Shown in pieces: positions 18,318 to 28,100 of a DNA stretch of 64,000 nt. The notes beneath the pieces were generated by a model. It did not search any database, was not told where the DNA came from, and saw only the letters and a list, made by a program, of their open reading frames with translations. Source of the DNA: Devosia sediminis (GTDB taxonomy: Bacteria > Pseudomonadota > Alphaproteobacteria > Rhizobiales > Devosiaceae); NCBI RefSeq assembly GCF_016411825.1, contig NZ_JAEKMH010000003.1, positions 62,001 through 126,000 of the forward strand. Reading direction: 5' to 3'. Numbering within the stretch: the first letter of the stretch is position 1; each line of letters starts with the position of its first letter. Made by a program: the position numbers and the translations under genes.

Positions 18318-18512
18318 TCAATACTTGGCGCTGGAATCGCTGGCCGGAAAACTCTCGTCGGAGGCCTCGTCGACCTCGTCCCAATTACTGGGCTGGTCCT
18401 TCATGGCCTCGGGTCCGGAATTGCGCACCTGCACGGGGGCGTCCTTGGGGCCGGGCTTTCGACCATCCCGCAGCGCTGCTGCCGCGTCGGTGGGTCTGTC
18501 TGGCTTGGTCAT
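18318..18512 (-). CDS. Small acidic protein with SDESFPASD motif
   Basis: A 64-aa hydrophilic, probably disordered protein. It ends in [21 protein letters not shown], a motif that I recognise from many small uncharacterised alphaproteobacterial proteins ([16 protein letters not shown]). The start is the ATG complementary to 18510-18512. It lies upstream of, and in the same direction as, the histidine kinase, 44 bp apart, so they may be co-transcribed. Function unknown. Confidence 0.75.
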   Translation of the reverse strand: MTKPDRPTDAAAALRDGRKPGPKDAPVQVRNSGPEAMKDQPSNWDEVDEASDESFPASDSSAKY

Positions 18513-18607
18513 TATCGCACTCGTTTTCTGAACAGGTACAACACACAAAGCGCCGCGCGGTTGCAGGGGCATGGCATCGGCTGTCAGGCTCTGGTAAACA
18601 GCCCTCC

Positions 18608-20017
18608 ATGACCGAGACCGACATCCTTCCTCAGCCCGCGCAGAAGCGCGTGTTCATCAAGACCTATGGTTGCCAGATGAACGTCTATGACAGCGACCGC
18701 ATGGCCGATGCGCTGGCGCCGCAAGGCTATGTGCCGACACAGGAAATCGGCGAGGCGGACCTCGTGCTGCTCAACACCTGCCATATCCGCGAAAAGGCGA
18801 GCGAGAAGGTGTTTTCCGAGCTCGGCCGACTGCGCGAACTGCAGGATGAAAAGCGGGCTACGGGCGGCGACATGATGATCGGCGTCGCCGGTTGCGTCGC
18901 CCAGGCCGAGGGCGAGGAAATCGCCCGCCGCGCTCCCGTCGTCGACATGGTTTTCGGCCCTCAGGCCTATCACCGCCTGCCCGATATGCTGCAGCGCGCA
19001 GAGGCCCAGCGGCACCTGCATCCGGCACTGAAAAAGGCCGTGATCGACACCGACTTTCCCGAGGAAGACAAGTTCGCGCACCTGCCGGCGGCCAGGAAGG
19101 AAGTGACCATCAAGCGTGGTCTCACCGCCTTCCTCACCGTGCAGGAAGGCTGCGACAAGTTCTGTTCCTTCTGCGTCGTGCCCTATACGCGCGGCGCCGA
19201 AGTCTCGCGTCCCGTCGCCCAGGTGCTGGCCGAAGCGCGGAATCTCGTCGAGGCAGGGGTCAAGGAGCTGACGCTGCTCGGCCAGAACGTCAATGCCTAT
19301 CATGGCGTCGACGCCGCCGGCCGCGCCGTCGGCCTTGGCGAGCTCGCATATCTGCTTGCCGACATCCCCGGGCTTGAACGGCTGCGCTACACCACCAGCC
19401 ACCCGCGCGACATGGACGATGCGCTGATCGCGGCGCATCGCGACCTGCCCCTGCTCATGCCTTACCTGCACCTGCCGGTGCAGTCCGGCTCGGATCGCAT
19501 CCTCAAGGCCATGAACCGCAAGCACACCGCGGCCGAATATCTGCGTCTCATCGAGCGCATCAAGTCCGCGCGCCCGGACATGGCGCTGTCGGGCGATTTC
19601 ATCGTCGGCTTCCCGGGCGAAACCGACCAGGATTTCGAGGACACACTGACCATCATCCGGGAAACCGGTTACGCCTCGGCCTATTCCTTCAAATATTCGA
19701 CCCGTCCCGGCACGCCCGGCGCCAACCTTGGTGACCAGGTGGCCGAAGAGATCAAGACCGAGCGCCTCTACCGGCTCCAGGAGCTGGTCAATCAGCAGAC
19801 CACGGACTTCCACGCCTCCTGTGTCGGCAAGACCATGCCGGTGCTGATCGAGCGCGTGGGGCGCATGCCTGGCCAGGTGGGCGGGCGCTCGCCCTATCTG
19901 CAGGCCGTGCATCTGGATGGCTCGCCCGACCTCATCGGCGCGATCCACGAGGTCGAGATCGTCGGCACGTCCACCAATTCCCTGGTCGGGCGCCTGAAAG
20001 TCGCCGCTGCGGCCTAA
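18608..20017 (+). CDS. miaB: tRNA-2-methylthio-N6-dimethylallyladenosine synthase
   Basis: Radical-SAM methylthiotransferase that adds the methylthio group to i6A37 of tRNAs. 469 aa. The UPF0004 domain (about 12-130) holds three cluster cysteines ([25 protein letters not shown]). The radical-SAM motif GCDKFCSFC is near residue 181-189, and a TRAM RNA-binding domain ends the protein. All six Fe-S cysteines are present. It begins the miaB-lyase-phoH-ybeY-corC run. Confidence 0.97.
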   Translation: MTETDILPQPAQKRVFIKTYGCQMNVYDSDRMADALAPQGYVPTQEIGEADLVLLNTCHIREKASEKVFSELGRLRELQDEKRATGGDMMIGVAGCVAQAEGEEIARRAPVVDMVFGPQAYHRLPDMLQRAEAQRHLHPALKKAVIDTDFPEEDKFAHLPAARKEVTIKRGLTAFLTVQEGCDKFCSFCVVPYTRGAEVSRPVAQVLAEARNLVEAGVKELTLLGQNVNAYHGVDAAGRAVGLGELAYLLADIPGLERLRYTTSHPRDMDDALIAAHRDLPLLMPYLHLPVQSGSDRILKAMNRKHTAAEYLRLIERIKSARPDMALSGDFIVGFPGETDQDFEDTLTIIRETGYASAYSFKYSTRPGTPGANLGDQVAEEIKTERLYRLQELVNQQTTDFHASCVGKTMPVLIERVGRMPGQVGGRSPYLQAVHLDGSPDLIGAIHEVEIVGTSTNSLVGRLKVAAAA

Positions 20018-20029
20018 ACGGAGACAAAC

Positions 20030-20917
20030 GTGGTGTTCAACGGCCTGTCCGCTTTTCCCATCACGCCCGCCGACGAGGCCGGGCGCGTGGACACCGAGGC
20101 GCTGGGCCGGCTGCTGGAGCGGCTCGTGGCTGCCGGCGTCGATTCCATCGGCCTCCTCGGCAGCACCGGCACCTATGCGTTTCTGACGCGCGAGGAGCGG
20201 CGCCGAGCCATCGACGCTGCCGCAGAATGCGTCGAGGGTAGGGTGCCGCTGATCGTCGGCGTCGGCGCCTTGCGCACCGACCAGGCCTGTGATCTGGCCC
20301 GCGACGCCGAAGCCGGTGGGGCATCCGGTCTGCTGCTGGCGCCGGTTTCCTACAACAAGCTGCTTGACGAAGAGGTGTACCAGCAGTTCCTCGCGGTCAC
20401 CGAAGCCTCGCGCCTGCCGCTCTGCATCTACGACAATCCCGGCACCACCAATTTCAGCTTCGGCATCGATCTGGTCGCCCGCCTGACCCAGCGACCCAGC
20501 ATTGCCGCCATCAAGATGCCGCTGCCGGCGAATGGCGACTTTGCCGGCCATCTGGCTGCCGTTCGCGCGCGGGTAGAGCCCGGTTTTGCGCTAGGCTTCA
20601 GTGGTGACTGGGGCATGGGCGACGCCATGCTGGCGGGCAGCGACGTCTTCTTCTCGGTTCTCGCGGGTACCATCCCTGGCCCGATCCTCGCCCTGGTCCG
20701 GGCGGCTCAGTCGGGAGACGCAGCCAGGGTGCGCGAGCTTGAAGGTCAACTGGCCCCGCTCTTTGCCCTCTGCAAGGAGCTCACCAGCCTCCGTGTCGTC
20801 TATACGATGGTCGATCTTCTGGGGCTGACCACGGCACGGCCACCGCGCCCCATCCTGCCGCTTCCGGCCGAAGCCCAACGGCGCGTGGCCGAGGCCGTCA
20901 ATCGCATTCACGCCTGA
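20030..20917 (+). CDS. Dihydrodipicolinate synthase/N-acetylneuraminate lyase family protein
   Basis: A TIM-barrel class I aldolase/lyase, 295 aa, starting at GTG with GGAGA upstream. GLLGSTGTYAFLTREERRRAIDAAAE is the family's substrate-carboxylate loop region and IAAIKMPL carries the Schiff-base lysine; the tyrosine of IYDNPGTTNF matches the catalytic Tyr133 of E. coli DapA. However, the DapA arginine after this tyrosine (Arg138 in SRTG) is replaced by threonine, which argues against true dihydrodipicolinate synthase. It is 12 bp after miaB and likely co-transcribed, an unusual insertion in the miaB-phoH cluster. Actual substrate unknown. Confidence 0.85.
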   Translation: MVFNGLSAFPITPADEAGRVDTEALGRLLERLVAAGVDSIGLLGSTGTYAFLTREERRRAIDAAAECVEGRVPLIVGVGALRTDQACDLARDAEAGGASGLLLAPVSYNKLLDEEVYQQFLAVTEASRLPLCIYDNPGTTNFSFGIDLVARLTQRPSIAAIKMPLPANGDFAGHLAAVRARVEPGFALGFSGDWGMGDAMLAGSDVFFSVLAGTIPGPILALVRAAQSGDAARVRELEGQLAPLFALCKELTSLRVVYTMVDLLGLTTARPPRPILPLPAEAQRRVAEAVNRIHA

Positions 20918-20928
20918 CCCAACACCAC

Positions 20929-20954
20929 GTCATTGCCCGGCTTGACCGGGCAAT
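20929..20954. repeat. Palindromic intergenic element, copy 1
   Basis: GTC followed by ATTGCCCGG-CTTGA-CCGGGCAAT: a 9-bp stem with a 5-nt loop. The same 26 bases occur identically at 53121-53146, so this is a dispersed repeat of the REP type. Confidence 0.8.
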
Positions 20955-21133
20955 CCATGCCTCCGCCCAGACGAAGGGCCAAGCGATCCAGCGAGGCGAC
21001 ATGGCGCTCCTGCCTGGCTGAATCCCGTCAAAACGTCACAAAATATCTACAGACAGCGAACGCAAATCATCCTAGCGTCGTTACTGCACTGGGCGACGCG
21101 CTCCGCGGCGCCCCCTCCGGGAGCCGAGAAAGT

Positions 21134-22207
21134 TTGAGCAGGCACTTGCCACCCACCGCCGATAACGCCCTTGCATCGCAACTCGAACTCGCCTTTGAAG
21201 ACAATCGCCTGGCTGCCCAGCTTTACGGCGATTTCGACCAGAACCTCGCCCTCATCGAACAGCGCCTTGCCGTCAGCGCCACGCCGCGCGGCAACCATGT
21301 GCTCTTGAAAGGCGCGGCCAGTAAGGTCGACCAGGCGCGCCGTGTGCTCGAATCGCTCTATGCCGGCCTCGAAGAGGGGCGCGCCATGGATATTGCCGAT
21401 GTCGATGCGGTCATCCGCATGATCGAGACCGAAGATTCGCAGCTCACCCTGCCGACGCTGGAGCGCAAGGGCAAGGTGCGCATGGCCCAGATCGCCACGC
21501 GCAAATCCACCATTGTCGCCCGCACCCCGGCACAGGACGCCTATATGCGTGCCATGGAGCGCTCGGAACTGGTCTTCGGCATCGGCCCCGCCGGTACGGG
21601 CAAGACCTATCTGGCCGTGGCGCACGCCGCTTCGCTGCTCGAGCGCGGCGACATCAACCGCATCATCCTTTCGCGCCCGGCGGTGGAGGCAGGCGAACGC
21701 CTCGGCTTCCTGCCCGGCGACATGAAGGAAAAGGTCGATCCCTATCTGCGCCCGCTTTACGACGCCCTCTACGACATGATGAAGCCCGAAAATGTCGAGC
21801 GCTGCATCAATTCGGGCATTATCGAAGTGGCGCCGCTCGCCTTCATGCGCGGCCGCACCCTTGCCAATGCCGTGGTCATCCTCGACGAGGCGCAGAACAC
21901 CACGTCGATGCAGATGAAGATGTTTTTGACCCGCCTGGGCGAAAACTCCAAGATGATCGTCACCGGTGACCCGACCCAGGTCGACCTGCCGCGCGGCGAG
22001 AAATCTGGCCTCGTGGAAGCGGTCAAGCTGCTCGACGGCGTCGAGGGCGTGCATATTTCCCGCTTCAACGACAAGGACGTGGTGCGTCACGCCCTTGTGG
22101 GCCGCATTGTCCGGGCCTATGAGGCAGACAGCGCGCGCCGCCTTGCCGAAAAAGAAGGCGATACCGACGGCCTGGCGCGGACATTGGGCACTTTGCCTCG
22201 GAGCTGA
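21134..22207 (+). CDS. phoH: PhoH family ATPase
   Basis: Cytosolic P-loop ATPase. A KH-like N-terminal region (about 20-100, LIEQRLAVSATPRGNHVLLKG) precedes the PhoH domain with Walker A GPAGTGKTYLAVAHA (about 155), SRPAVEAGERLGFLPGD, Walker B VVILDEAQNTT and the sensor region VTGDPTQVDLP. The start is uncertain: no ATG fits the family's usual N-terminus, and the frame stays open to 20933 through a palindromic repeat. The TTG at 21134 gives the expected length of about 357 aa. ybeY follows 11 bp later, the classic phoH-ybeY pairing linked to rRNA processing. Confidence 0.92.
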   Translation: MSRHLPPTADNALASQLELAFEDNRLAAQLYGDFDQNLALIEQRLAVSATPRGNHVLLKGAASKVDQARRVLESLYAGLEEGRAMDIADVDAVIRMIETEDSQLTLPTLERKGKVRMAQIATRKSTIVARTPAQDAYMRAMERSELVFGIGPAGTGKTYLAVAHAASLLERGDINRIILSRPAVEAGERLGFLPGDMKEKVDPYLRPLYDALYDMMKPENVERCINSGIIEVAPLAFMRGRTLANAVVILDEAQNTTSMQMKMFLTRLGENSKMIVTGDPTQVDLPRGEKSGLVEAVKLLDGVEGVHISRFNDKDVVRHALVGRIVRAYEADSARRLAEKEGDTDGLARTLGTLPRS

Positions 22208-22218
22208 TCCAGAAGACC

Positions 22219-22692
22219 ATGCCGACCCCGCCGCTGGAAATCGCCGTCATCCGCAATGCGGAGGGCTGGCCCGAACATTTCGATGCCCTTGCCGAAAAAG
22301 CCGTCCTCGCCGCGCTGGCCGGCGCCAGGCCCAAGCTCAAGGGCGCGGCCGAGATTTCGGTTCTGCTCACTGACGATGCCGAGCAGCGCGAACTCAATGC
22401 CCAGTGGCGCGGCAAGGACAGCGCCACCAATGTGTTGAGCTTCCCCCAGATCGAGCCGTTTGCGCCGGTCATCGGCATTCTTGGCGACATCACGCTGGCC
22501 CGCGAAACCCTGGAGCGCGAGGCCGCCGACCTGGGCAAGAGCCTTGAAGATCACTTCACCCATCTAATGGTGCATGGCTTTCTCCACATTTTAGGGTATG
22601 ATCACCTCGATGAGGCGGAAGCCCTTCAAATGGAAGGGCTGGAAACCCAGATACTGGCAGGGTTGGGGATCGACGATCCCTATGCCGACTGA
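22219..22692 (+). CDS. ybeY: Endoribonuclease YbeY, rRNA maturation factor
   Basis: Metal-dependent single-strand endoribonuclease needed for 16S rRNA 3'-end maturation and ribosome quality control. 157 aa. The zinc-binding motif HLMVHGFLHILGYDH (three histidines) near residue 116-130 and the substrate-groove segment WRGKDSATNVLSFP are both present. It sits between phoH and corC, the usual order in this class. Confidence 0.96.
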   Translation: MPTPPLEIAVIRNAEGWPEHFDALAEKAVLAALAGARPKLKGAAEISVLLTDDAEQRELNAQWRGKDSATNVLSFPQIEPFAPVIGILGDITLARETLEREAADLGKSLEDHFTHLMVHGFLHILGYDHLDEAEALQMEGLETQILAGLGIDDPYAD

Positions 22693-22776
22693 TTACTGCC
22701 AGGGAACCCCTGCCATTGCGGGGCATTCCGCACCTTGGACAGACATGAAGCCGTCAATCGGGACGGCGCGAGATGA

Positions 22777-23808
22777 ATGAACGATAGCCAAGACAAGGCC
22801 CCACGGGTGGCTGAAAACCCCGAGCCTCCCTCTAGTCCCGCCCCCGCCACCTCGTGGGGGCAAAGGCTGCTGCACCGTCTCCGGAGCCTGATGGCCCGCA
22901 CGACCGTGTCCCTGCGCGATGACCTGCAGGTCGCGCTCGATGAAAAGGACAGCCCCGAAACGGCCGACTTTTCGGAAAGCGAACGCCTGATCCTGCAGAA
23001 TGTCCTGAAACTCTCCAAAGTGTCGATCGACGACGTCATGGTCGAGCGCTCGGACATCCAGGCCGTGCAGGCAGATATCAATCTCGGTGCGCTGATCGCC
23101 CGCTTCCGCCAGGTCGGCCACTCGCGCCTGCCGGTCTATGAAAGCGGGCTCGACGATATCAAGGGCTTCATCCACATCAAGGATGCCCTTTCCAAAATTA
23201 CCGAGCCGGTCACCGATCCTGAAAAGGAGGTGCCGGTGAAGCTGCTCTCGACCGCCCTGCGGCAGAAGATCGGCAAGCTCGGCATTACCCGCCCGGCCAT
23301 GTTCGTGCCCACCTTCATGCCGGCGGCCGACCTCCTGCAATCCATGCGCGCCAGCCGCACCCACATGGCCATCGTGGTCGACGAATATGGCGGCACCGAC
23401 GGGCTCGTGACCATCGAGGACCTGCTCGAGGCCGTGGTCGGCGAGATCGAGGACGAGCATGACGAGACGGAGGCCGCGCTGATCCGCAAGGTCGGCGAGG
23501 ACACCTATGTCGCCAATGCCCGTGCCGAACTCGAGGACGTGCAGGCTCTGATCGGCCCGGATTTCGATCCCGGCGAACTGGCCGCGGATGTCGAGACCAT
23601 TGGCGGCCTGGTCTTCGACCTTGCCGGCCACGTGCCCAAGCGCGGCGAGCGGGTCAGCGGCCTCGACGGCTTCGAATTCGAAGTCCTGGCCGCCGACAGC
23701 CGCCGCATCAAGCGCCTCCGCATCCATCGCAAGCGCGCCATCACCCATGTCGAGCCGCTGGCCATCACCGACCAGCGCCCCGAGGCCGAACGCGCCGCGG
23801 CGGAATAA
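22777..23808 (+). CDS. CorC/TlyC family CBS-domain protein
   Basis: A 343-aa protein with no membrane segments, matching the cytosolic CorC/TlyC ('hemolysin C-like') type. A paired CBS module (about 85-215: [48 protein letters not shown]) is followed by a CorC_HlyC transporter-associated domain (about 240-325). Enterobacterial CorC affects magnesium and cobalt handling; in alphaproteobacteria the gene belongs to the ybeY neighbourhood. lnt, which commonly comes next, is absent and a palindromic element is found instead. Confidence 0.9.
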   Translation: MNDSQDKAPRVAENPEPPSSPAPATSWGQRLLHRLRSLMARTTVSLRDDLQVALDEKDSPETADFSESERLILQNVLKLSKVSIDDVMVERSDIQAVQADINLGALIARFRQVGHSRLPVYESGLDDIKGFIHIKDALSKITEPVTDPEKEVPVKLLSTALRQKIGKLGITRPAMFVPTFMPAADLLQSMRASRTHMAIVVDEYGGTDGLVTIEDLLEAVVGEIEDEHDETEAALIRKVGEDTYVANARAELEDVQALIGPDFDPGELAADVETIGGLVFDLAGHVPKRGERVSGLDGFEFEVLAADSRRIKRLRIHRKRAITHVEPLAITDQRPEAERAAAE

Positions 23809-23820
23809 GGGCTCTCGCAG

Positions 23821-23926
23821 ACCCCCACCCTTGATCCCTCCCCACAAGGGGGAGGGAGACGATGAACACAGGCGCAGCACCCAGCGCCTCCCTCCCCTTG
23901 ATGGGGAGGGACTGAGGGTGGGGTGA
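23821..23926. repeat. Long composite palindromic intergenic repeat
   Basis: About 105 bp. Outer arms CCCCACCCT (23823-23831) and AGGGTGGGG (23915-23923) enclose two smaller hairpins built on CCCTCCCC / GGGGGAGGG and CCCTCCCC / GGGGAGGG. This architecture is typical of repeats dispersed in Hyphomicrobiales genomes. It lies between convergent genes and may also act as a terminator. Confidence 0.75.
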
Positions 23927-23937
23927 CCTCCTCTAGC

Positions 23938-26850
23938 CTACCGGCTCGCCCATTCCAGCAGGCTGGCCAGCCCGACGAATGGCAGCTCGGCGCGTTCCGT
24001 GAGCCCCGAAGCGCAGGTCGACACCGTCGAGACGCCCAGCTCGCAGCCTTCGGGGATGTCCATTCCGACCCGCCGCGTGGCATGGGCATTGAGCTCGGGG
24101 ATGAAGAGACCCTTGTCCCCGGCATAGCCGCAGCAGGTGATCGAGGTGAGCACCGCGATCCGCTCGGCGCAGGCCGCCGCGACGGCCTCGGTCATCGGCT
24201 GCTCGGCCAGGCGCTGGGCCGAGCAATTGTGATGCACGGCAACGACGGGCAGTTTCTGCGTGATCGTCAATCGGGGCAGCACCTTCTCGACCAGGAACTG
24301 CGCCGAATCGGCAACCGGCGCATCGCCCGGAAATTCCTTGAGGTGCTTGGCGCAGGTCGAGGCATCGGTCACGACAGGCAGGCGGCCGGCATCGGAATGG
24401 GTTGAGAGCGCGCTCTTGAGCGCCCCCCCGACCCGATCGGCCTCCTCCGGAAACCCCTTGGACTGGAATGGCTGGCCACAGCACTGACCGTTGAGATGTT
24501 CGGGCACGATCACGTCATAGCCGGCCCGTTCCAGCAGCGCGATCATTGCCGCCGGGGTATCGAGCAGCCCATGGCGGGTCTTCGGCGCCCCGAACATGCG
24601 ACTGGGGCAGGCGGGAAAATACACCACCTGCTGCCGTCCGGTCTGGGCGATGGGCACCGGAAAGCCGGTCCGGCGCGGATCCTGCCGGGTCTCGCGAGCC
24701 CGTGGCGCGCCGGGACCGTGATGCAGAGCCCGCGACACGCGGGGCACGCGCTTGTTGGTCAGGCGTCGCGCCGTCTCGGTGATGACCTCCACGGCCGGCG
24801 CCGGGATCACCACGCGCGCCGCATCGGCCAGCGCCACGCCACCGCGCATCATCGTCTCGACGGCGCCGCGATGGTCGGCTGCGACCCGCGCCACCTTGTG
24901 CGCCACCGGGCCACGGCGTCTTGCGCGCTCGCCCATGATCATGGTGCCGGTCTCGATGCCGACGGGACAGCGCAGCGAACAGAGATTGCAGGCCGCGCAG
25001 GTATCCATGCCGGCATATTGGAAATCCGCATCGAGCCGCGCCAGCCGCGCCGGGTCCTCGCCCGTGGCGCGCAGGCGCTCCCGCTCGCGGGTCACGGCAA
25101 TGCGCTGGCGCGGGGTCAGCGTCATATGGTGGCTGGGGCAGGCCGGCTCGCAGAACCCACATTCGATGCAAAGATCCACGGTCGCGTCGCTGAGCGGCAT
25201 CAGCTTCAGGTTCTTGACGTGGATATGCTTGTCGTCATTGAGCAGCACGCCCGGATTGAGCAGGCGCTCGGGATCGAACAGCCCCTTGATGCGATGCATG
25301 ATTGCATAGGCCTTCGCGCCCCATTCGGTCTCGACAAAGGGCGCGATGGCGCGGCCCGTGCCGTGCTCGGCCTTGAGCGAGCCGCCATAGCGCAGCGACA
25401 CCAGCGTCGAGAGTTCGCGATTGAAAAGGTCGAATTTCTCCGCCGCGCCGGCTTTCGAAAAATCGTCGCCCATCTGGAAATGGAGGTTCCCCGCGAGCGC
25501 GTGCCCGAAAATGACAGCATCCTGATAGCCGTGATGATCGAGCATCTCGCGCAGGTCGACGACGAAGTCGGCCAATCTTTCGATCGGCGCCGCCACGTCC
25601 TCGGTGAGCATGATCGTGCCCTTGGGGCGCGCCGCGCCGGCCGAGGTGAAGAAGCCCTTGCGGATGTCCCAGAGCGCGTGGCTGCGATGCGCGTCCTGGC
25701 TGAGATCGATATGGGTGGCGCCATGCCGCGCCAGCAGCGCCTCGGCCTTGGCGATCTCGGCCAGCAGCGTCGCCTCGTCGGGCGCGGTGACGTCGATCAG
25801 CACCGCCGGGGAATCGGGCGTGAGCCAAGGCAACAGCGGCGCCATCGGTGCCAGATGCTCCACCGTGGCCAGCGCCCGCCGCTCGATATATTCGGCCGCA
25901 GTGATCCCGGTCGTCACCTGCAACCCACCATTGGCCATTTCGATAATGGCACGGCCCGCCGATTGCGGATCGGGGAAGGGGATCAGCCCCGTTGCCTTGA
26001 ACGGATGCTCGGGCACGGTGTTGTAGGTGACCTCGGAGACGAAGCCGAGCGTCCCTTCCGAACCAACCATCAGGTGGATCAGGATATCGAGCGGGTCGTG
26101 GTAATCCACCAGCGCATTGAGCGAATAGCCGACCGTGTTCTTGATCTTGTATTTGTGGCGGATCAGCGCGGTGAGTTCGGCATCGTCGGCAATCTCGTGA
26201 TGGAGGCGATGCAACTCTTCCAGCATGGCGCCGTGGCTTCGGCGAAAGGCGTCGCGGCTCGCTTCGTCCCCTGAATCGAGCATGGTGCCGTCGGGCAAGA
26301 CGATCCGGAGGCGCGCCATGGTGTGGTAAGTGTTCTGCGCCACTCCGCAGCACATGCCCGATGAGTTGTTGTTGACCACGCCGCCGATCTTGCAGGTGGC
26401 CTGGCTGGCCGGATCGGGGCCGATCTTGCGGTCGAACGGCTTCAAGGCCCGGTTCGCCTCGGCGACGATGACGGCCGGCCCCAGCGTGACCTGATCGGCG
26501 CCCGGATGAACCACCAGCTTGCGCCAACCATCCCCGAGCACGGCGAGCACGCCATCGGTCACCGCCTGGCCCGAGAGCGACGTCCCGGCGGCGCGGAACG
26601 TCACCGGCAGGCCCTCCGCACGGGCAGCCTGGAACACGGCCCGCACCTCGTCCTCGCTGTTGATGAACACCACCACGGCCGGAATCAGCCGGTAGGAGCT
26701 GGCATCGCCGCTCCAGGCATAGGTCATCAGCGGGTCGGTATGGATGGCGCCGCGCACCTGGCCTTTGAGGCGGGCGGCAACGCGTTCACCGGCGGCGAGA
26801 CGGTCTGGTGTCTGGGCGCGGGCTTGGAGGGAGGACGTCGGGGCTTGCAT
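23938..26850 (-). CDS. FAD-linked oxidase with Fe-S (CCG) domain, D-lactate dehydrogenase type
   Basis: A 970-aa fusion of a D-2-hydroxyacid dehydrogenase flavoprotein and a heterodisulfide-reductase-like Fe-S part. Domains: FAD_binding_4 (about 45-185, FRAAGTSLSGQAVTDGVLAV), FAD-oxidase C (about 240-510), two 4Fe-4S clusters (CIECGFCEPACP near 562 and CAACNLCSLRCPVG near 605) and two CCG domains (QCCGQPF, TCCGYAGDKG). This corresponds to GlcD+GlcF in one chain, as in YdiJ-like D-2-hydroxyglutarate or D-lactate dehydrogenases. It probably passes electrons to the quinone pool. The LysR gene 61 bp upstream in the same direction may regulate it. Confidence 0.9.
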   Translation of the reverse strand: MQAPTSSLQARAQTPDRLAAGERVAARLKGQVRGAIHTDPLMTYAWSGDASSYRLIPAVVVFINSEDEVRAVFQAARAEGLPVTFRAAGTSLSGQAVTDGVLAVLGDGWRKLVVHPGADQVTLGPAVIVAEANRALKPFDRKIGPDPASQATCKIGGVVNNNSSGMCCGVAQNTYHTMARLRIVLPDGTMLDSGDEASRDAFRRSHGAMLEELHRLHHEIADDAELTALIRHKYKIKNTVGYSLNALVDYHDPLDILIHLMVGSEGTLGFVSEVTYNTVPEHPFKATGLIPFPDPQSAGRAIIEMANGGLQVTTGITAAEYIERRALATVEHLAPMAPLLPWLTPDSPAVLIDVTAPDEATLLAEIAKAEALLARHGATHIDLSQDAHRSHALWDIRKGFFTSAGAARPKGTIMLTEDVAAPIERLADFVVDLREMLDHHGYQDAVIFGHALAGNLHFQMGDDFSKAGAAEKFDLFNRELSTLVSLRYGGSLKAEHGTGRAIAPFVETEWGAKAYAIMHRIKGLFDPERLLNPGVLLNDDKHIHVKNLKLMPLSDATVDLCIECGFCEPACPSHHMTLTPRQRIAVTRERERLRATGEDPARLARLDADFQYAGMDTCAACNLCSLRCPVGIETGTMIMGERARRRGPVAHKVARVAADHRGAVETMMRGGVALADAARVVIPAPAVEVITETARRLTNKRVPRVSRALHHGPGAPRARETRQDPRRTGFPVPIAQTGRQQVVYFPACPSRMFGAPKTRHGLLDTPAAMIALLERAGYDVIVPEHLNGQCCGQPFQSKGFPEEADRVGGALKSALSTHSDAGRLPVVTDASTCAKHLKEFPGDAPVADSAQFLVEKVLPRLTITQKLPVVAVHHNCSAQRLAEQPMTEAVAAACAERIAVLTSITCCGYAGDKGLFIPELNAHATRRVGMDIPEGCELGVSTVSTCASGLTERAELPFVGLASLLEWASR

Positions 26851-26911
26851 GGCCGCAAACTAACATGTCAGCCAGCCGCCGGAAAACCAAAATCCGCGTT
26901 CCCGGTTGCGC

Positions 26912-27850
26912 TCAGGTTCCGTCCGCAGGCTTCCAGGGCGGCAGCGCGGCATGGGCGGCGCGGGTAATGCGGTCTATCAGGTCTTCCACCCGGTCTTCGC
27001 CGCGGCGCTCCTTGAGCACATAGATGCCGGTCACCGCGCGCTTGGGTTCATCGCGCTGCTCGACCTCAACCAGGCCACGCTTGCGAAAATCGTCCCGCAT
27101 CACATGGGTGTGGACCAGCACCGCATCGGTGGCGAGGGCATAGTCGACGCAGGCGGCCAGCGAATTGGTGCGGAATGCCACCGTCGTGCGGTCGAATACG
27201 GTCTCGACCCGGGTGCGGCGGCGCGACGGATCGAAGAACCGCTCGTGCCGGCTTTCCGCCAGCGAGCTGATGACGATTGGGTACGTGTCGATCTCCGCCA
27301 GGCTTTGCGGGCGCTCCAGGAGGGCGTGTCCCTCGCGCACGAAAAACGCATTGTAGACCCGGGTGAGGGGAATGAAGTCGGTGCCGATGGCGCCGCTGAG
27401 CCCATCGACCTCATGGGCCAGGAACATCGAAATGTCGCCCGAGAGCATCTGGTCCATCAGGCGAAGCTGGTTGCCGAGGCTCACCTGCACCGGCGCCTTG
27501 GGAAATTCGCGCTGGTAGTCGATGATCATGTCCCGCAGGAACATGGTCCACCACGAATAGCCCGAGCCGATGCTGAGGCCGCGCTCGGTTCCGCGCTTCT
27601 GGTCGGCAATGGCATTGAGCGTATTGTCGTAGAGCCGCTGCATCAGCCTGGCATTTTCGTAGAGGGTTTCGCCATAGCGCGTGAGGTGCATGCCGCGGGA
27701 GGAGCGATCGAACAGCGGGACGCCGATCGTCTGCTCGAGCTTGTTCATGTTGAAGCTCAGCGTCGGCTGGGTGACGAACAGGGCTGTCGCCGCACCACTC
27801 AGCGTGCCGGCGTCCGCCACGGCCAAAAACTGGGAAAGAAGCTTGTCCAT
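26912..27850 (-). CDS. LysR-family transcriptional regulator
   Basis: A 312-aa LTTR. Residues 1-60 form the winged helix-turn-helix (FLAVADAGTLSGAATALFVTQPTLSFNMNKLE), and the rest is the periplasmic-binding-like effector domain. It is divergent from the carbohydrate ABC operon, with 433 bp between them, and in line with the FAD/Fe-S dehydrogenase gene. An AT-rich dyad 23 bp before its start is a good autoregulatory site. The effector is unknown; the dehydrogenase substrate is a reasonable guess. Confidence 0.92.
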   Translation of the reverse strand: MDKLLSQFLAVADAGTLSGAATALFVTQPTLSFNMNKLEQTIGVPLFDRSSRGMHLTRYGETLYENARLMQRLYDNTLNAIADQKRGTERGLSIGSGYSWWTMFLRDMIIDYQREFPKAPVQVSLGNQLRLMDQMLSGDISMFLAHEVDGLSGAIGTDFIPLTRVYNAFFVREGHALLERPQSLAEIDTYPIVISSLAESRHERFFDPSRRRTRVETVFDRTTVAFRTNSLAACVDYALATDAVLVHTHVMRDDFRKRGLVEVEQRDEPKRAVTGIYVLKERRGEDRVEDLIDRITRAAHAALPPWKPADGT

Positions 27851-27872
27851 CGGCCGACCTCCGGCATCTGAG

Positions 27873-27891
27873 CTATAGATATTTTCTATAG
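27873..27891. promoter_or_regulatory. Probable LysR-type operator
   Basis: CTATAGA-TATTT-TCTATAG, a perfect 7-bp dyad with a 5-bp AT-only centre, 23 bp before the LysR start codon in an otherwise GC-rich region. AT-rich interrupted dyads are the usual LTTR binding sites. Confidence 0.6.
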
Positions 27892-28100
27892 TGTTGCCGG
27901 AAATTCGTTCTTTTCCAATCGATTTTTTTGCGCCAGTCTGCCCCTTGAGAGGAGATGGCTGCCGCCTGAGGAGACCGGCCGCCCCAATGCCCTACCGCAT
28001 CCGCACGACCGGGCGATCACGTCGCCGGGTAGCTTCGGTGACGTGGGGCAACTTCCATACAAGCTGGTTGCTGCAAGGCGCGCTTGTGTGGTATTGGGCG

